DNA of 50,205 bases, from positions 1 through 50,205 of the forward strand of contig NZ_JACKZS010000033.1 of assembly GCF_014222285.1 (NCBI RefSeq), written 5' to 3'. Shown here one piece after another: positions 1-9,214 of this stretch (within the stretch, counting starts at the first letter, position 1; every line of letters begins with the position of its first letter). The translations under genes were made by a program, and so were the position numbers. The notes below the pieces were generated by a model. It searched no databases, was not told where the DNA came from, and was given only the letters and a program-made list of their open reading frames with translations. The DNA is from Nostoc sp. UCD121 (GTDB taxonomy: Bacteria > Cyanobacteriota > Cyanobacteriia > Cyanobacteriales > Nostocaceae).

Positions 1-48
1 AGGGAGGCAGGGGAGGCAGGGGGAGACAAGGGGGACAAGGAAAATAAC

Positions 49-138
49 AATTCCCAATTCCCAATGCCCAATTCCCAATGCACAATTCCCAATTCCCAAT
101 TCCCAATTCCCAATTCCCAATTCCCAATTCCCAATGCC
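49..138. repeat. Heptameric tandem repeat (STRR type), 13 units
   Basis: About 13 consecutive 7-base units of AATTCCC run through this stretch, with variants AATGCCC at 63-69 and AATGCAC at 77-83. Short heptameric tandem repeats between genes are a known feature of heterocystous cyanobacteria. The array ends 17 bases before the livM start codon, so it probably lies in a spacer or leader inside the amino acid transporter operon. The purine-rich stretch at 1-40 (AGGGAGGCAG-like units) is a second low-complexity array. Confidence 0.9.
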
Positions 139-154
139 AAAATAACTATTTAAT

Positions 155-1288
155 ATGGTTGACTATCTAATTTTCTTAGCAATTTCTACAGCACTTTTTG
201 CTTTATTCGGACTGGGACTCAATTTACAGTGGGGCTTTACAGGGTTAATTAACTTTGGTCATATTGCTTTCATGACCCTTGGAGCATATACAACCGTATT
301 GTTAAGTTTAAAGGGCGTGCCCCTATTGATATCAGCAATGGCTGGGGCAATTGTCGCCGCCTTGTTGGGTTTAATAATTGGTTTTGCAACTCTACGCTTA
401 CGGGAAGATTATCTAGGAATTGTCACCATTGGTACGGGCGAATTAATTCGTTTGGTGGTAAATAATCAGGAATTACCTGTGGGTGATACTTGGGTTTCTG
501 GGGCATTTGGTGTACAAAGTTATCCGATACCCTTATCCACAGAGCTGAATTTGTTTGTCAAATTAGCGATGATTGGGTTGTTAACGCTACTAGCTGCTGT
601 AACTTTTTTTACGTTATGGCAATGGATTCGTACTACCCAAATATCTCGGACTACTGATTTAGGCAAAAGGACAACTAGCAAGCAAGAATTTTTGTCGCGC
701 TTGGTTGTGGGAATTATATTAGCAGTTTTGGCAACAGCAATTTATATTTCTGGGGTAATTGGACTGTATAATTACAACCCAAAAGCGGGTTTGATGCTGG
801 TGTTGCTGTTGGTTTTAGCACTTGTATACTGGCGCTTAGAAATTTTGGTGCGATCGCCTTGGGGTAGAATTCTCAAAGCCATCCGTGAAGATGAAGAAAT
901 TCCCAAGGCGCTGGGAAAAAATGTTTTTTGGTATAAATTACAATCTCTCATGTTAGGGGGTGCGATCGCAGGTATCGCTGGTGCTTTCTTTGCTTGGCAA
1001 CTCAGCGCCATTTACCCTGATAATTTTCAACCGCAGATCACCTTTGACACTTGGATCATGGTGATCTTAGGCGGTTCTGGAAATAACGTTGGCACAATCT
1101 TGGGTGCGGTAATTTTCTTTGCTTACGATGCGCTAACACGAGAAGTCTTACCTAGAATCGTCCCCCTTGATGAAGCACGTTTGGGTGCATTTAGAATCAT
1201 GATAATCGGATTAATTTTGATGATACTGATGATTTGGCGACCTCAAGGTATTCTAGGGAAAAAGGAGGAACTTACTCTTGGTAAATAA
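155..1288 (+). CDS. livM: Branched-chain/neutral amino acid ABC transporter permease, LivM family
   Basis: This is an inner-membrane permease of the LivM family, which with a LivH-type partner forms the channel of a hydrophobic amino acid importer. The 377-residue protein has many hydrophobic segments and the family N-terminus ([20 protein letters not shown]). The EAA-like cytoplasmic loop [20 protein letters not shown] lies near residues 233-252, and the C-terminus ends with the usual WRPQGILG. A polar insert around residues 160-185 separates it from compact proteobacterial LivM and resembles the NatD-type permease of Anabaena. The ATG follows the heptamer array and no strong Shine-Dalgarno is visible. 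It overlaps the downstream ATPase gene by 11 bases, so the two are one operon. The binding protein and LivH-type permease are not in the window. Confidence 0.92.
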   Translation: MVDYLIFLAISTALFALFGLGLNLQWGFTGLINFGHIAFMTLGAYTTVLLSLKGVPLLISAMAGAIVAALLGLIIGFATLRLREDYLGIVTIGTGELIRLVVNNQELPVGDTWVSGAFGVQSYPIPLSTELNLFVKLAMIGLLTLLAAVTFFTLWQWIRTTQISRTTDLGKRTTSKQEFLSRLVVGIILAVLATAIYISGVIGLYNYNPKAGLMLVLLLVLALVYWRLEILVRSPWGRILKAIREDEEIPKALGKNVFWYKLQSLMLGGAIAGIAGAFFAWQLSAIYPDNFQPQITFDTWIMVILGGSGNNVGTILGAVIFFAYDALTREVLPRIVPLDEARLGAFRIMIIGLILMILMIWRPQGILGKKEELTLGK

Positions 1289-2060
1289 CCAGTCACCGCC
1301 ACTTCCCCTTTTGGTAGCCACTGGACTTTCTAAAAGTTTTGGTGGTGTCAAAGCAGTTAATGAGGCGAAAATCGAAGTTGCTAAAGGCAGCATTACAGGC
1401 TTGATTGGCCCCAATGGTGCTGGTAAAACTACTTTATTTAACTTACTGTCAAATTTTATCCGCCCAGATAAGGGACGAGTGATTTTTGACGGCGAACCGA
1501 TTCACAGTTTACAACCATATCAAATTGCCCAGCAGGGAGTAATCCGCACCTTTCAGGTTGCACGGACTCTATCGCGGTTGTCGGTGTTAGAAAATATGCT
1601 GCTGGCGGCGCAAAAACAAACTGGTGAAAATTTTTGGCAAGTGCAATTGCAGCCGCACGTTGTCGCTAAGGAAGAAAAGGAACTCGAAGAACGGGCAATG
1701 TTCCTATTAGAATCCGTAGGGTTGGCAAAAAAAGCACACGATTATGCTGGTTGCTTATCTGGTGGACAGCGTAAGCTGCTGGAGATGGGACGGGCGCTCA
1801 TGACTAATCCCAAGTTAATTTTGTTGGATGAACCGGCTGCTGGGGTAAATCCGAAACTGATTGATGATATTTGCGATCGCATTATCACTTGGAACCGCCA
1901 AGACGGAATGACCTTTTTGATTATTGAACACAATATGGATGTGATTATGTCCTTGTGCGATCGTGTTTGGGTACTTGCCGAAGGGCAGAATTTGGCTGAT
2001 GGTACACCCGCAGAAATTCAAAGCAATCCCAAAGTTCTAGAAGCTTATTTGGGAAAATGA
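1278..2060 (+). CDS. livG: Branched-chain/neutral amino acid ABC transporter ATP-binding protein, LivG family
   Basis: This cytoplasmic ATPase of 260 residues energises the amino acid importer. Walker A is GPNGAGKTT at residues 44-52, the ABC signature is LSGGQRKLLEMGRAL from residue 160, and Walker B is LILLDEPAAGVNP. The AAGVNP continuation and the C-terminal end EAYLGK are typical of LivG rather than LivF. The start is TTG at 1278, inside the end of livM, with GGAGGA at 1264-1269 as a well-placed ribosome binding site, so translation is probably coupled. A LivF-type second ATPase is not adjacent; Nostoc-type N-I systems are known to have dispersed genes, which would explain this. Confidence 0.93.
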   Translation: MVNNQSPPLPLLVATGLSKSFGGVKAVNEAKIEVAKGSITGLIGPNGAGKTTLFNLLSNFIRPDKGRVIFDGEPIHSLQPYQIAQQGVIRTFQVARTLSRLSVLENMLLAAQKQTGENFWQVQLQPHVVAKEEKELEERAMFLLESVGLAKKAHDYAGCLSGGQRKLLEMGRALMTNPKLILLDEPAAGVNPKLIDDICDRIITWNRQDGMTFLIIEHNMDVIMSLCDRVWVLAEGQNLADGTPAEIQSNPKVLEAYLGK

Positions 2061-2361
2061 TTTATCAAATGTTTTGGACAATAAATTTCTCTTTACGGAT
2101 TTGTTATATGTTCTTTTTGCCTCTGTGGTTAAATAAATTAATTTTTTAAACCGCAGAGGCACAGAGAACGCTGAGAAAAAATAAGAGATTTTACAAGTCG
2201 CCCTAAAAGCGGTTGTCATACATATTTTATTATGAAAGCCATAAATACCCGATTTATCAAATCAGTCGGGTACCTTGCTGATTGCAGTTATATTTTAGGA
2301 TTATTCGGGAATATTAAGCTATGAGAGCTTAGACACAAAATCGAGTTTTGGATATTTATTT
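2061..2361. other. Intergenic region livG to substrate-binding lipoprotein gene
   Basis: Apart from the dispersed repeat at 2119-2195, the spacer holds a hairpin TACCCGA/TCGGGTA at 2246-2252 and 2266-2272 with a 13-base AT-rich loop. It could end transcripts from livG or act in the leader of the next gene. No convincing small gene is present; the ATG at 2233 opens only 27 codons with no recognisable product. Confidence 0.5.
2119..2195. repeat. Dispersed inverted-repeat element, degenerate copy of the 33.3-kb MITE
   Basis: GCCTCTGTGGTTAAA at 2119-2133 faces TTTAAACCGCAGAGGC at 2145-2160, and the sequence continues ACAGAG...CTGAG then AAAAAATAAGAGATTTTAC to 2195. The same inner stem and the same right flank recur at 33342-33419, and weaker similarity extends left to about 2076. 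This copy lacks the clean terminal inverted repeats of the 33.3-kb copy. It lies just behind livG and could fold into an RNA hairpin, but it has no clear terminator T-tract. Confidence 0.75.
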
Positions 2362-3231
2362 ATGAAAAAGATTGCTGAGTCAATGATCATCGGTGTCATC
2401 CTCCTTGGACTTTGCAGTTGCAACTCAGTTAAAACAACGGAACTGAAAGATTCTAATCCAGTTACCAGCCAAACTGATGCTCAAGGCCCAAAGCTCATCA
2501 AAATTGGTAGTTCTAGTTCAACAGTAACTGTTTTAAAACTTTTAGCAAAAGGCTATGAATCCCAAAATAAAACTGTCAAAATTGAGTTTATCTCCAATAG
2601 CCAATCTGAAGGTGCGATCGCAGCCCTAAACAACAATATTATTGATATTGCTGGTAGCAGTAAACAACTAAAACCAGAAGAAAATAACGGTAAAATTGAA
2701 TATCGTGAACTTGCACAAGATTTGCTAATTGTCGCCAACCACAAGAGTGTTAAAGGTGTTAAAAACTTATCAACCAAGCAATTAAAAGCAATTTACAAAG
2801 GTGATATCACTAATTGGCGAGAATTAGGCGGCGCTGATGCAAACATTGTAGTATTAGATAGGCCCGAAGACGAATCAGCAAAAAAGTTATTGCGAAAATA
2901 TTATTTGGGAGGAGATAAGACTACAAATAAAGCCGTGATTTTAAACAAAGAGGGTGAATTGATCGAAACCTTACAAAGTACTCCTAATTCCATCGGTGCT
3001 TTTTCTTTGGCTTATTCTCTCATCAATCAATTACCTGTCAATCACCTCAGTCTCAATGGTGTTGCTCCCAAATCGCAAAACTTTAGCAGTGGGCAATATA
3101 AAATGGTGCGTCATATAGGTATTCTCTGGAACAAAGCACCTTCAGCAGCTACTCAGAATTTTATTGATTTTATCTTCAGCAAAGAAGGGGAACAACTACT
3201 ACAAAATAATGGCTTTGTCCCTGCCAAATAA
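2362..3231 (+). CDS. PstS-like (phosphate-type) substrate-binding lipoprotein
   Basis: This is a 289-residue periplasmic solute-binding protein of the PstS-like class. The N-terminus has a lysine pair, a hydrophobic core and a lipobox ending LCSC, so Cys20 is probably lipidated. Family features include GSSSSTVTVLKLLAKGY (the anion-binding GS(S/T) turn), a conserved IAGSSKQLKPEE region, and TKQLKAIYKGDITNWRELGG, a hallmark of phosphate-type binding proteins. No pstCAB genes adjoin it. Instead it sits 12 bases upstream of a membrane histidine kinase and is almost certainly cotranscribed with it. That arrangement suggests a sensory accessory role or a stand-alone binding protein rather than simple transport. 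The ligand is not proven; phosphate is the default inference. Confidence 0.82.
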   Translation: MKKIAESMIIGVILLGLCSCNSVKTTELKDSNPVTSQTDAQGPKLIKIGSSSSTVTVLKLLAKGYESQNKTVKIEFISNSQSEGAIAALNNNIIDIAGSSKQLKPEENNGKIEYRELAQDLLIVANHKSVKGVKNLSTKQLKAIYKGDITNWRELGGADANIVVLDRPEDESAKKLLRKYYLGGDKTTNKAVILNKEGELIETLQSTPNSIGAFSLAYSLINQLPVNHLSLNGVAPKSQNFSSGQYKMVRHIGILWNKAPSAATQNFIDFIFSKEGEQLLQNNGFVPAK

Positions 3232-3243
3232 ATTGAACATGCC

Positions 3244-5238
3244 ATGCAGAGATTTTTCAGGGGGCTGAGACTCAGCCAAAAAATTGTTCTACCGATACTT
3301 GCAGTTTGTCTCAGCGTATTCCTGTTTGGCTTAGTAGTACTAGGAAATTGGTTTACCGATAGTTTGGAGCAGAATTTTCGCCAAGAGGTCGAAAGTTTTT
3401 CTGAACGAGTTTATCAGGATTTTCAGTATGAACAGCAAACTCTAGAAACTAAAATAGAACTGATTGCTAATCGAGATATGCTGAGTCAGGCTGTAAAACA
3501 GCGCGATCAAAGTTTGCTTTTGCAAACATTACTACCACTTAAATCTATTTTGAAATTGGATTGGATTAAGGTAATTGATACTCAGGGTAATATCCTTGTA
3601 GATTTACGAAATAATTCTTTGAATCAAGCCAAGTTCTCAGACAAGGTAGTTACCAGTACTGCAATTAAAGGAGCGTATTTATTCGATTTGGTAGATGTAA
3701 AAGGTGAAGGTGAGCAACAAGTTCTCGAAGTAGTAACCAGTGGAATCAAATCATCAGCAGGACTCTTGGGAGGAATTATTATTGGCAACTTAGTAGACGG
3801 CAGTCTACTACAAAAGATTGCTGCTGGTTCCTCTAAACATCTGATCATCCACAGAGAAAATCGTGTATTTGCTGAAACCTTATTGAGAGTAAGCAAGAGT
3901 GTAAATTGGCAACTTCCTGCTCCTGATTTGTCTCCTAAACGAATCGCTATTGATAACAAAAACTATTTAGCTAAAACTATCATATTTTCAGGAGTAAGCC
4001 AGTCTTTAAAAGCAACAGTTTTGTATCCTATCTCACTGCTAGAGGTTGAACAACGAAAGTTATGGAAATATTTGGGATTGTTGTTTTTGCTGGGAAGCAG
4101 TATTGTAGCAGTTATTGGGTTATTAATTGCGCGAACAATTACTCGTCACCTAAAAGCTGTGACACAGGTAGCACAACGAGTTACCCAAGAATCTAATTTT
4201 GATCTCCAAGCTCCCGTAAATACTGAAGATGAGATTGGGATTTTAGCCATTTCTTTTAACCAATTAATTCAACAGGTAAAGCGATTGTTGGCAGAGCAAT
4301 ATGAAACGAATCAAAAGCTAGAGTCTTACAGCCAAACATTAGAAGAGAAAATAGAAGAACGAACGCAAGCAATGCGACAAAAAAATATCGTTCTCAAGGA
4401 AACTTTACAAGAACTTAGGCTTACCCAATCCCAATTAATCCAAAATGAAAAAATGTCTTCTTTGGGGCAGTTGGTTGCTGGTATTGCTCATGAAATCAAC
4501 AACCCAGTTAATTTTATCTATGGCAATCTAAAGTACACTGATGATTACACTCAACAGTTGTTGGGGTTACTTCAACTTTATCAAAAACATTATCCCTATC
4601 CAGAACCAGAAATTCAAAATGCTAAAGAAGAAGCTGATATTGAATATTTAACAGAAGATTTGCCTAAAATGTTGACTTCCATGAAAGTTGGAGCCAGTCG
4701 CATTCGAGAAATTGTCCTCAGTTTACGAATCTTCTCTCGTTTGGATGAAGCCGAGTTTAAAACTGCTGATATTCATGAAGGGATTGACAGCACACTGTTG
4801 ATTTTACAACACCGGATCAAATCCCAAAGCGCTCGTCCTCAAATTACCGTGATAAAAGAGTATGGTGACATCCCTAAAATTCAGTGCTTTGCAGGACAAT
4901 TAAATCAGGTATTTATGAATATATTGGCAAATGGCATTGATGCTTTAGAAGAGGCTTTTGCAAAGGGGCTTTGTCCAGAACCGATAATTCGTATTTCTTC
5001 AGTCCAGGTGAATGAAAATGTAGTTGTTAATATTGCTGATAATGGCACAGGCATTCCAGAAGCAATCCAGCCTCGTCTATTTGACCCCTTTTTCACTACA
5101 AAACCAGTTGGCAAAGGTACTGGTATGGGATTGTCAATTAGCTACCAGATAATTACTGAAAAACACGGTGGCTCGCTAAAGTGCATTTCATCACCAGGAG
5201 AGGGTACAGAGTTCATAATTACAATCCCAGTTCGATAG
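3244..5238 (+). CDS. Membrane sensor histidine kinase with HAMP domain
   Basis: This 664-residue kinase has a first transmembrane helix at about residues 15-37, a periplasmic sensor region of about 235 residues, a second helix at about 274-297, a HAMP linker, and a coiled coil to about residue 400. The catalytic core follows: H-box GIAHEINNPVNFIYGNL with phospho-acceptor His416, N-box around Asn554 (NQVFMNILANGIDAL), G1 box DNGTGIP at about 599, and FDPFFTTKPVGKGTGMGL. The H-box type HEINNPV is common in cyanobacterial kinases. It has no receiver or output domain and no adjacent response regulator. It lies 12 bases behind the PstS-like lipoprotein, which could present ligand to its periplasmic domain. 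Confidence 0.93.
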   Translation: MQRFFRGLRLSQKIVLPILAVCLSVFLFGLVVLGNWFTDSLEQNFRQEVESFSERVYQDFQYEQQTLETKIELIANRDMLSQAVKQRDQSLLLQTLLPLKSILKLDWIKVIDTQGNILVDLRNNSLNQAKFSDKVVTSTAIKGAYLFDLVDVKGEGEQQVLEVVTSGIKSSAGLLGGIIIGNLVDGSLLQKIAAGSSKHLIIHRENRVFAETLLRVSKSVNWQLPAPDLSPKRIAIDNKNYLAKTIIFSGVSQSLKATVLYPISLLEVEQRKLWKYLGLLFLLGSSIVAVIGLLIARTITRHLKAVTQVAQRVTQESNFDLQAPVNTEDEIGILAISFNQLIQQVKRLLAEQYETNQKLESYSQTLEEKIEERTQAMRQKNIVLKETLQELRLTQSQLIQNEKMSSLGQLVAGIAHEINNPVNFIYGNLKYTDDYTQQLLGLLQLYQKHYPYPEPEIQNAKEEADIEYLTEDLPKMLTSMKVGASRIREIVLSLRIFSRLDEAEFKTADIHEGIDSTLLILQHRIKSQSARPQITVIKEYGDIPKIQCFAGQLNQVFMNILANGIDALEEAFAKGLCPEPIIRISSVQVNENVVVNIADNGTGIPEAIQPRLFDPFFTTKPVGKGTGMGLSISYQIITEKHGGSLKCISSPGEGTEFIITIPVR

Positions 5239-5327
5239 ATGATTTGGCACAATAGTTCTATAAAGATTTAAATTGCTCTGGTTGTATAACTAACTTCTAA
5301 TTAAATAGATATCTAATTAAAAAGTTC

Positions 5328-5366
5328 AAATCCCCAAGTTCTTTGAGAAGTTGGGGATTTTGTTGT
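5328..5366. terminator. Bidirectional intrinsic terminator between the kinase gene and hemA
   Basis: AAATCCCCAA at 5328-5337 pairs perfectly with TTGGGGATTT at 5351-5360. On the plus strand it is followed by TTGTTGTTAAATTT, and on the minus strand by GAACTTTTTAATT. It lies between the stops of the convergent kinase and hemA genes and can serve both. Confidence 0.85.
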
Positions 5367-5371
5367 TAAAT

Positions 5372-6658
5372 TTAACTAAACTGCTCCCCTGCATCCAGGT
5401 TGAATAGCATTTGCAGAGTTTGCATACAGCGCCGTCTAGCTTCAACATCTTGCTGCGATCGCAATTGCACCATCGGGTCATGTAAAATTTTATTGACAAT
5501 TCCCCGCGTTAATGCTTCAATCACCTCTTGATGTTTTTCGGCGAATTCCGAACCCAATCTCGACAAAGCTTTTTCTAACTCTTGTTCGCGGATGGTTTCG
5601 ACTTTATTTCGCAGACAGCTAATAGTGGTAACAGTTTCTAAACTGCGCCACCAAATATCAAAGGCTTCCACTTCTTCTTCTAAAAGTTTCTCTGCTTCCT
5701 GTGCAATCTTGCGACGGCTTTCGTAGTTTTGCGCTACTACAGCCTTCAAATCATCCACATTAAACGCTTGCACATTTTCCAATTCATTTACATCCGCATG
5801 AACATTACGCGGCACAGAAATATCAAATAACATTAAAGAGCGCTGAACTTCTAAAACCATTTCCAATTTGGCACGGTCAAGTATTGGCTCTGTTGCCGAA
5901 GTACTTGTAAACACCAAATCACTATCGGCAATTACGTTCATCATTTCCGATAGTGGATGAATTTTGATCGGTTGTTGAGGGAACAGCTTTGCTAATTCCT
6001 CGGCACGTTCACGAGAGCGATTTACAATACTAATTTCCACAGCACCTTTAGAAATTAGATGTTGCACCAGCAGGCGTGACATTTTGCCAGCACCCAGAAT
6101 TACCACTCGACAAGCGGCTAAATTTGCCACTTTTATCTGTGCTAATTCCACAGCTGCCGAACTAATAGAGACAGCGCCAGTACCAATACTAGTTTCAGTC
6201 CTAACCCGCTTACCTGCTGTCAGCGCTTGTTTAAATAATCGATTCAAAATGGTTTTTATACCGCTATATTGCTGTCCCAGTTTGTGAGTTGTTTTCACCT
6301 GAGCCAGAATTTGACCTTCTCCGAGTACCAGACTATCTAAACCACCTGCTACTCGCATAACGTGCATGACTGCATCATCATGTAGCAACATAAATAGGTG
6401 CTGTCGCAGAGAAAGAACGGGCAATTTACTGTATTCCGCAAGAAACTGAGTTATTTCTCGGATACCTTGGTCTGCTTCACTGGTAACAATATAAATTTCT
6501 AGACGGTTACAAGTGCTAAGAATTGCAACTTCATCAATATGAGGATAGCTGGCCAGTTGAGCGATCGCACTTTCAATTTGTGGTTCTGGAATGCTCAGTT
6601 TTTCCCGGACTTCTACTGGGGCTGTTTTATGGCTTAACCCCACCACTGCTATATTCAT
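5372..6658 (-). CDS. hemA: Glutamyl-tRNA reductase
   Basis: HemA uses NADPH to reduce glutamyl-tRNA(Glu) to glutamate-1-semialdehyde, the committed step of the C5 pathway to heme, chlorophyll and bilins. The 428-residue length is typical. The N-terminus is canonical ([20 protein letters not shown]), the catalytic Cys50 lies in STCNRLEIY, and [17 protein letters not shown] and the nucleotide-binding GAGKMSRLL are intact. The C-terminal dimerisation helices ([12 protein letters not shown]...[23 protein letters not shown]) are complete. It lies 240 bases downstream of glpX on the same strand, an order that recurs in cyanobacteria. The spacer carries repeats, so a separate promoter is possible. 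The FLU/GluBP-type regulator is not nearby. Confidence 0.97.
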   Translation of the reverse strand: MNIAVVGLSHKTAPVEVREKLSIPEPQIESAIAQLASYPHIDEVAILSTCNRLEIYIVTSEADQGIREITQFLAEYSKLPVLSLRQHLFMLLHDDAVMHVMRVAGGLDSLVLGEGQILAQVKTTHKLGQQYSGIKTILNRLFKQALTAGKRVRTETSIGTGAVSISSAAVELAQIKVANLAACRVVILGAGKMSRLLVQHLISKGAVEISIVNRSRERAEELAKLFPQQPIKIHPLSEMMNVIADSDLVFTSTSATEPILDRAKLEMVLEVQRSLMLFDISVPRNVHADVNELENVQAFNVDDLKAVVAQNYESRRKIAQEAEKLLEEEVEAFDIWWRSLETVTTISCLRNKVETIREQELEKALSRLGSEFAEKHQEVIEALTRGIVNKILHDPMVQLRSQQDVEARRRCMQTLQMLFNLDAGEQFS

Positions 6659-6774
6659 TTGCTAAATCGTAGTTACTAGTTGGTAGTTGAAAATAGGGCA
6701 TTGAGTGAGAATAGGGAATGGGGAATTTTTGTTTATTGGTTGGTAGTTATCCCCAGCAACAAACAACTATTAAT

Positions 6775-6799
6775 CACTAACTACTAACTACTAACTACT
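6775..6799. repeat. Short tandem repeat ACTAACT in the glpX-hemA spacer
   Basis: The heptamer-like unit CTAACTA is repeated about four times between glpX and hemA. It is the same class of short tandem repeat as at 49-138. Nearby copies in the other orientation (TAGTTGGTAGTT at 6670-6685 and 6738-6749) mean the spacer can form AT-rich hairpins. Confidence 0.7.
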
Positions 6800-6804
6800 G
6801 CAAA

Positions 6805-6867
6805 GGTGAAGCATTTGGTTGACTATTTTTCCCTTATATAGAAAGATTTATCTCCAAATGCTTCGCC
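6805..6867. repeat. Interspersed palindromic element downstream of glpX
   Basis: GAAGCATTTGG at 6808-6818 pairs perfectly with CCAAATGCTTC at 6854-6864. With one wobble the stem extends to 14 pairs (GGTGAAGCATTTGG with CCAAATGCTTCGCC). The loop is 35 AT-rich bases. From memory, sequences of the form GGCGAAGCATT are abundant dispersed repeats in Nostoc genomes; that is recalled, not tested. It lies about 32 bases past the glpX stop and may stabilise or end that transcript. Confidence 0.65.
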
Positions 6868-6898
6868 CCTACTTTTACCATTCCCCATTCCCTAAAAA

Positions 6899-7936
6899 TT
6901 AGTTCAGTTGGAGAGTCTTAGGTTCACCAAACATGTGAATTGTATCAACAAATCGAGCAGTTTTCGACTGGTTGGAAATTACCAAGCTTTGAGTTCTGGC
7001 TCCGCCGTGGAAGAAACGTACACCATTCATCAGATTACCACTGGTAATACCGCAAGCAGCGAACAGAACAGTTTGACCAGATGCCAATTCATGAGCATCA
7101 TAGACCTTATCGGGGTCATTGATATTCATAGACTTTAAGCGATCGATGTTGGCTTCTCTGCTTTCTCCAATCAGACCTGTTTTTACGACTGCTGGATCGT
7201 AAATCAGTTGACCTTGGAAGTGTCCACCCAAAGCACGCATTGCTGCTGCTGAGATTACACCTTCAGGAGCCGCACCAATACCCATCAGCGCGTGGATATT
7301 AGTTCCAGCAAAACCGCAGCTTACAGCTGCACCCACATCACCGTCTGAAATTAGGGCGACTCTCGCTCCAGCCTCACGGATTTCTTTAATTAAATCGTTG
7401 TGGCGTTCGCGCTTCATGACTACGATCACAAGTTCTTCAATAGAACGCTCTAGACACTCAGCGAGAATCTTCAGGTTTTCTGTTGCTGACTTGTTGATGT
7501 CTACCTTGCCCTTAGCTGCGGGAGGTGCTGCTAACTTCTTCATGTAAAAGTCAGGAGCAGCAAATAATCCACCCTTTTCAGAAATTGCCAACACAGCCAT
7601 CGAACCAGGTTGTCCATAAGCTACCAAGTTCGTACCTTCACAGGGGTCAACGGCGATGTCAATTTCAACTAGTTCATCAGGGTTACAGAGAGCTTCGGCA
7701 TTTGGTTGAGTACAAATACCAACTTCTTCCCCGATGTATAACATAGGTGCGTTGTCGCGTTCACCTTCCCCAATCACAATGCGACCGCGCATATAGATTT
7801 TATTCATCCGCTCCCGCATAGCTTCCACTGCTACTTGGTCAGCAATGTCTTTTTCGCCTTTGCCCATCCATTTCGAGGAAGCGATCGCGGCTTGCTCTAC
7901 TACTTCAATAATCTCTAACCCAAGTGTATTTTCCAC
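6899..7936 (-). CDS. glpX: Class II fructose-1,6-/sedoheptulose-1,7-bisphosphatase
   Basis: This 345-residue GlpX-type phosphatase is the cyanobacterial bifunctional F/SBPase, which dephosphorylates fructose-1,6- and sedoheptulose-1,7-bisphosphate in the Calvin cycle. Diagnostic metal and substrate motifs are [18 protein letters not shown] near residues 57-74 and [19 protein letters not shown] near 91-109. The conserved [11 protein letters not shown] and [19 protein letters not shown] follow. The length and the N-terminus ([30 protein letters not shown]) match cyanobacterial members. Its position before hemA is conserved in several cyanobacteria. Confidence in bifunctionality comes from the family rather than from a residue I can test. 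Confidence 0.96.
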   Translation of the reverse strand: MENTLGLEIIEVVEQAAIASSKWMGKGEKDIADQVAVEAMRERMNKIYMRGRIVIGEGERDNAPMLYIGEEVGICTQPNAEALCNPDELVEIDIAVDPCEGTNLVAYGQPGSMAVLAISEKGGLFAAPDFYMKKLAAPPAAKGKVDINKSATENLKILAECLERSIEELVIVVMKRERHNDLIKEIREAGARVALISDGDVGAAVSCGFAGTNIHALMGIGAAPEGVISAAAMRALGGHFQGQLIYDPAVVKTGLIGESREANIDRLKSMNINDPDKVYDAHELASGQTVLFAACGITSGNLMNGVRFFHGGARTQSLVISNQSKTARFVDTIHMFGEPKTLQLN

Positions 7937-8280
7937 AGAGTCTGCCCTCTCAACTGCTTGAATTTCCGCCGCTTTATCTGGCCATTTCAGTTTTCAAGTC
8001 TACCAAAGGGCGGATACACGTGGAAGAAAGTTAAGTTTTACTGCTAACTGGTTACAAAAGTGCCAGTTAACACATCCTCATTTTTTACTCCTAACTACTC
8101 CAGTATAAAGCGTGTTCAAAACTAACTAAGTTAAGAACTTGCACAAATGGGTAGCAGTTTATGTATACAACATTGCTTTTCTTCAGTGTTTATCTTTAGG
8201 TATAAAATAATAAAGGAAAAAAAGCTGGTAAATTCACTCAAAATCGAAAAACGAGGCTGAGAGTAAATAAGAGGTGAATC
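7937..8280. other. Divergent intergenic region between glpX and the DUF981 gene
   Basis: This spacer must hold the glpX promoter (minus) and the DUF981 promoter (plus). A 7-base inverted repeat TAACTGG/CCAGTTA lies at 8045-8051 and 8063-8069 and is a possible regulator site. No NtcA consensus GTAN8TAC was found by eye. No small gene is evident. Confidence 0.4.
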
Positions 8281-8853
8281 GTGTTTATCGACTACATCAC
8301 ACTCATGTTGATCAATATGGTAGCTGGGTTATTTCTACTAGCTGACTATGTGTATCGTGGTATAGATAATTCTAATCAAAGACAGTGGATTCCGGGATTT
8401 GGAATTACGGGTGCGATCGCACTCACAACTGGTTTACACATGAGCTTTACCTGGCCAGTTATTGGTAGCTTTAACATTGCCTTTGGTGAGACAAGTGTCC
8501 TATTTGGAATCTTGTTTGTTGCAGCAGCGATCGCACTTGCTCAAGGTTGGGATTTATTGACAATAGCAATTTACGGCTTCTTTGCTGGTGCAGTTGCGAT
8601 CATAGTGGGTATCCGGATCATCAACTTGAATATGACAAAGCAACCGCTTCTATCGGGAATCGGCTTTATTTTAACTGGTTTAGGTGGTATTTTTGCAGCG
8701 CCAACCCTTTACTGGAAACCCAACCGAACCTGGCGGTTAATTGGCGTAGCAGTGCTAATAGTAGCCGCTCTAATTTGGGCATTGACTGGATATTTGTCTT
8801 ACTGGAATCATTTAGAAGGTTTCCAAAAGTGGGTTCCAGCGCCGATGCGGTAA
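8281..8853 (+). CDS. DUF981 family membrane protein
   Basis: This 190-residue integral membrane protein has about six hydrophobic helices across its length (for example YITLMLINMVAGLFLLADYV, TSVLFGILFVAAAIALAQG, LIGVAVLIVAALIWALTGYL). The pattern with HMSFTWP and TLYWKPNRTWR matches the DUF981 family, whose function is unknown. The start is GTG at 8281 with AAGAGGTGA directly upstream as the ribosome binding site. The gene contains two HIP1 sites. It precedes grxC by 46 bases, so they may share a transcript. No biochemical role can be assigned. Confidence 0.8.
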   Translation: MFIDYITLMLINMVAGLFLLADYVYRGIDNSNQRQWIPGFGITGAIALTTGLHMSFTWPVIGSFNIAFGETSVLFGILFVAAAIALAQGWDLLTIAIYGFFAGAVAIIVGIRIINLNMTKQPLLSGIGFILTGLGGIFAAPTLYWKPNRTWRLIGVAVLIVAALIWALTGYLSYWNHLEGFQKWVPAPMR

Positions 8854-8899
8854 GCAATGATCTAGGCTAGAGACATAGTTAAAACCTTGCTTAAAAAAT

Positions 8900-9214
8900 A
8901 TGCTGGACTTTCTTAATCCCCTATTAAATCGCCATCCAGAGCGAGTCAAAGCCAACGTCGAACTTTACACCTGGCAAACCTGTCCTTACTGCATTCGTGC
9001 CAAAATACTGCTGTGGTGGAAAGGCGTAAATTTTACCGAATATAAAATCGACGGCGACGAAGCAGCCAGAGCTAAAATGGCAGAACGCGCTAACGGAAAA
9101 CGTACCGTACCGCAAATTTTCATTAATAACCAGCACATTGGCGGCTGCGATGACCTCTATCAGCTAGACACACGAAGCCAACTCGATCCTCTTTTGGCCC
9201 AAGTCGCTATTTAG
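8900..9214 (+). CDS. grxC: Dithiol glutaredoxin 3 (CPYC class)
   Basis: This 104-residue cytosolic thiol oxidoreductase reduces disulfides and glutathione mixed disulfides. The active site is WQTCPYCIRAK with the dithiol CPYC motif around residues 26-31. The cis-proline TVPQIFINNQHIGG and the CDDLYQL helix that binds glutathione are present. A short N-terminal extension (MLDFLNPLLNRHPERVKAN) precedes the fold, as in many cyanobacterial GrxC proteins; an ATG further in would be too short. A terminator lies at 9394-9419. A monothiol relative is at 12600. Confidence 0.95.
   Translation: MLDFLNPLLNRHPERVKANVELYTWQTCPYCIRAKILLWWKGVNFTEYKIDGDEAARAKMAERANGKRTVPQIFINNQHIGGCDDLYQLDTRSQLDPLLAQVAI

Noticed and set aside
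49..138. CRISPR-like array at the window start
   Set aside because: The unit is 7 bases with no spacers, so it is a tandem heptamer repeat, not a CRISPR.
5322..5337. GTTCAAATCCCC resembling a tRNA T-arm
   Set aside because: No acceptor stem, anticodon arm or D-arm surrounds it. It is one half of the terminator at 5328-5360.
8547..8870. A 107-codon frame overlapping the DUF981 gene
   Set aside because: It is out of frame with a membrane protein whose hydrophobic pattern is clearly real, and it is rich in Trp, Cys and Ser as expected of a shifted frame.
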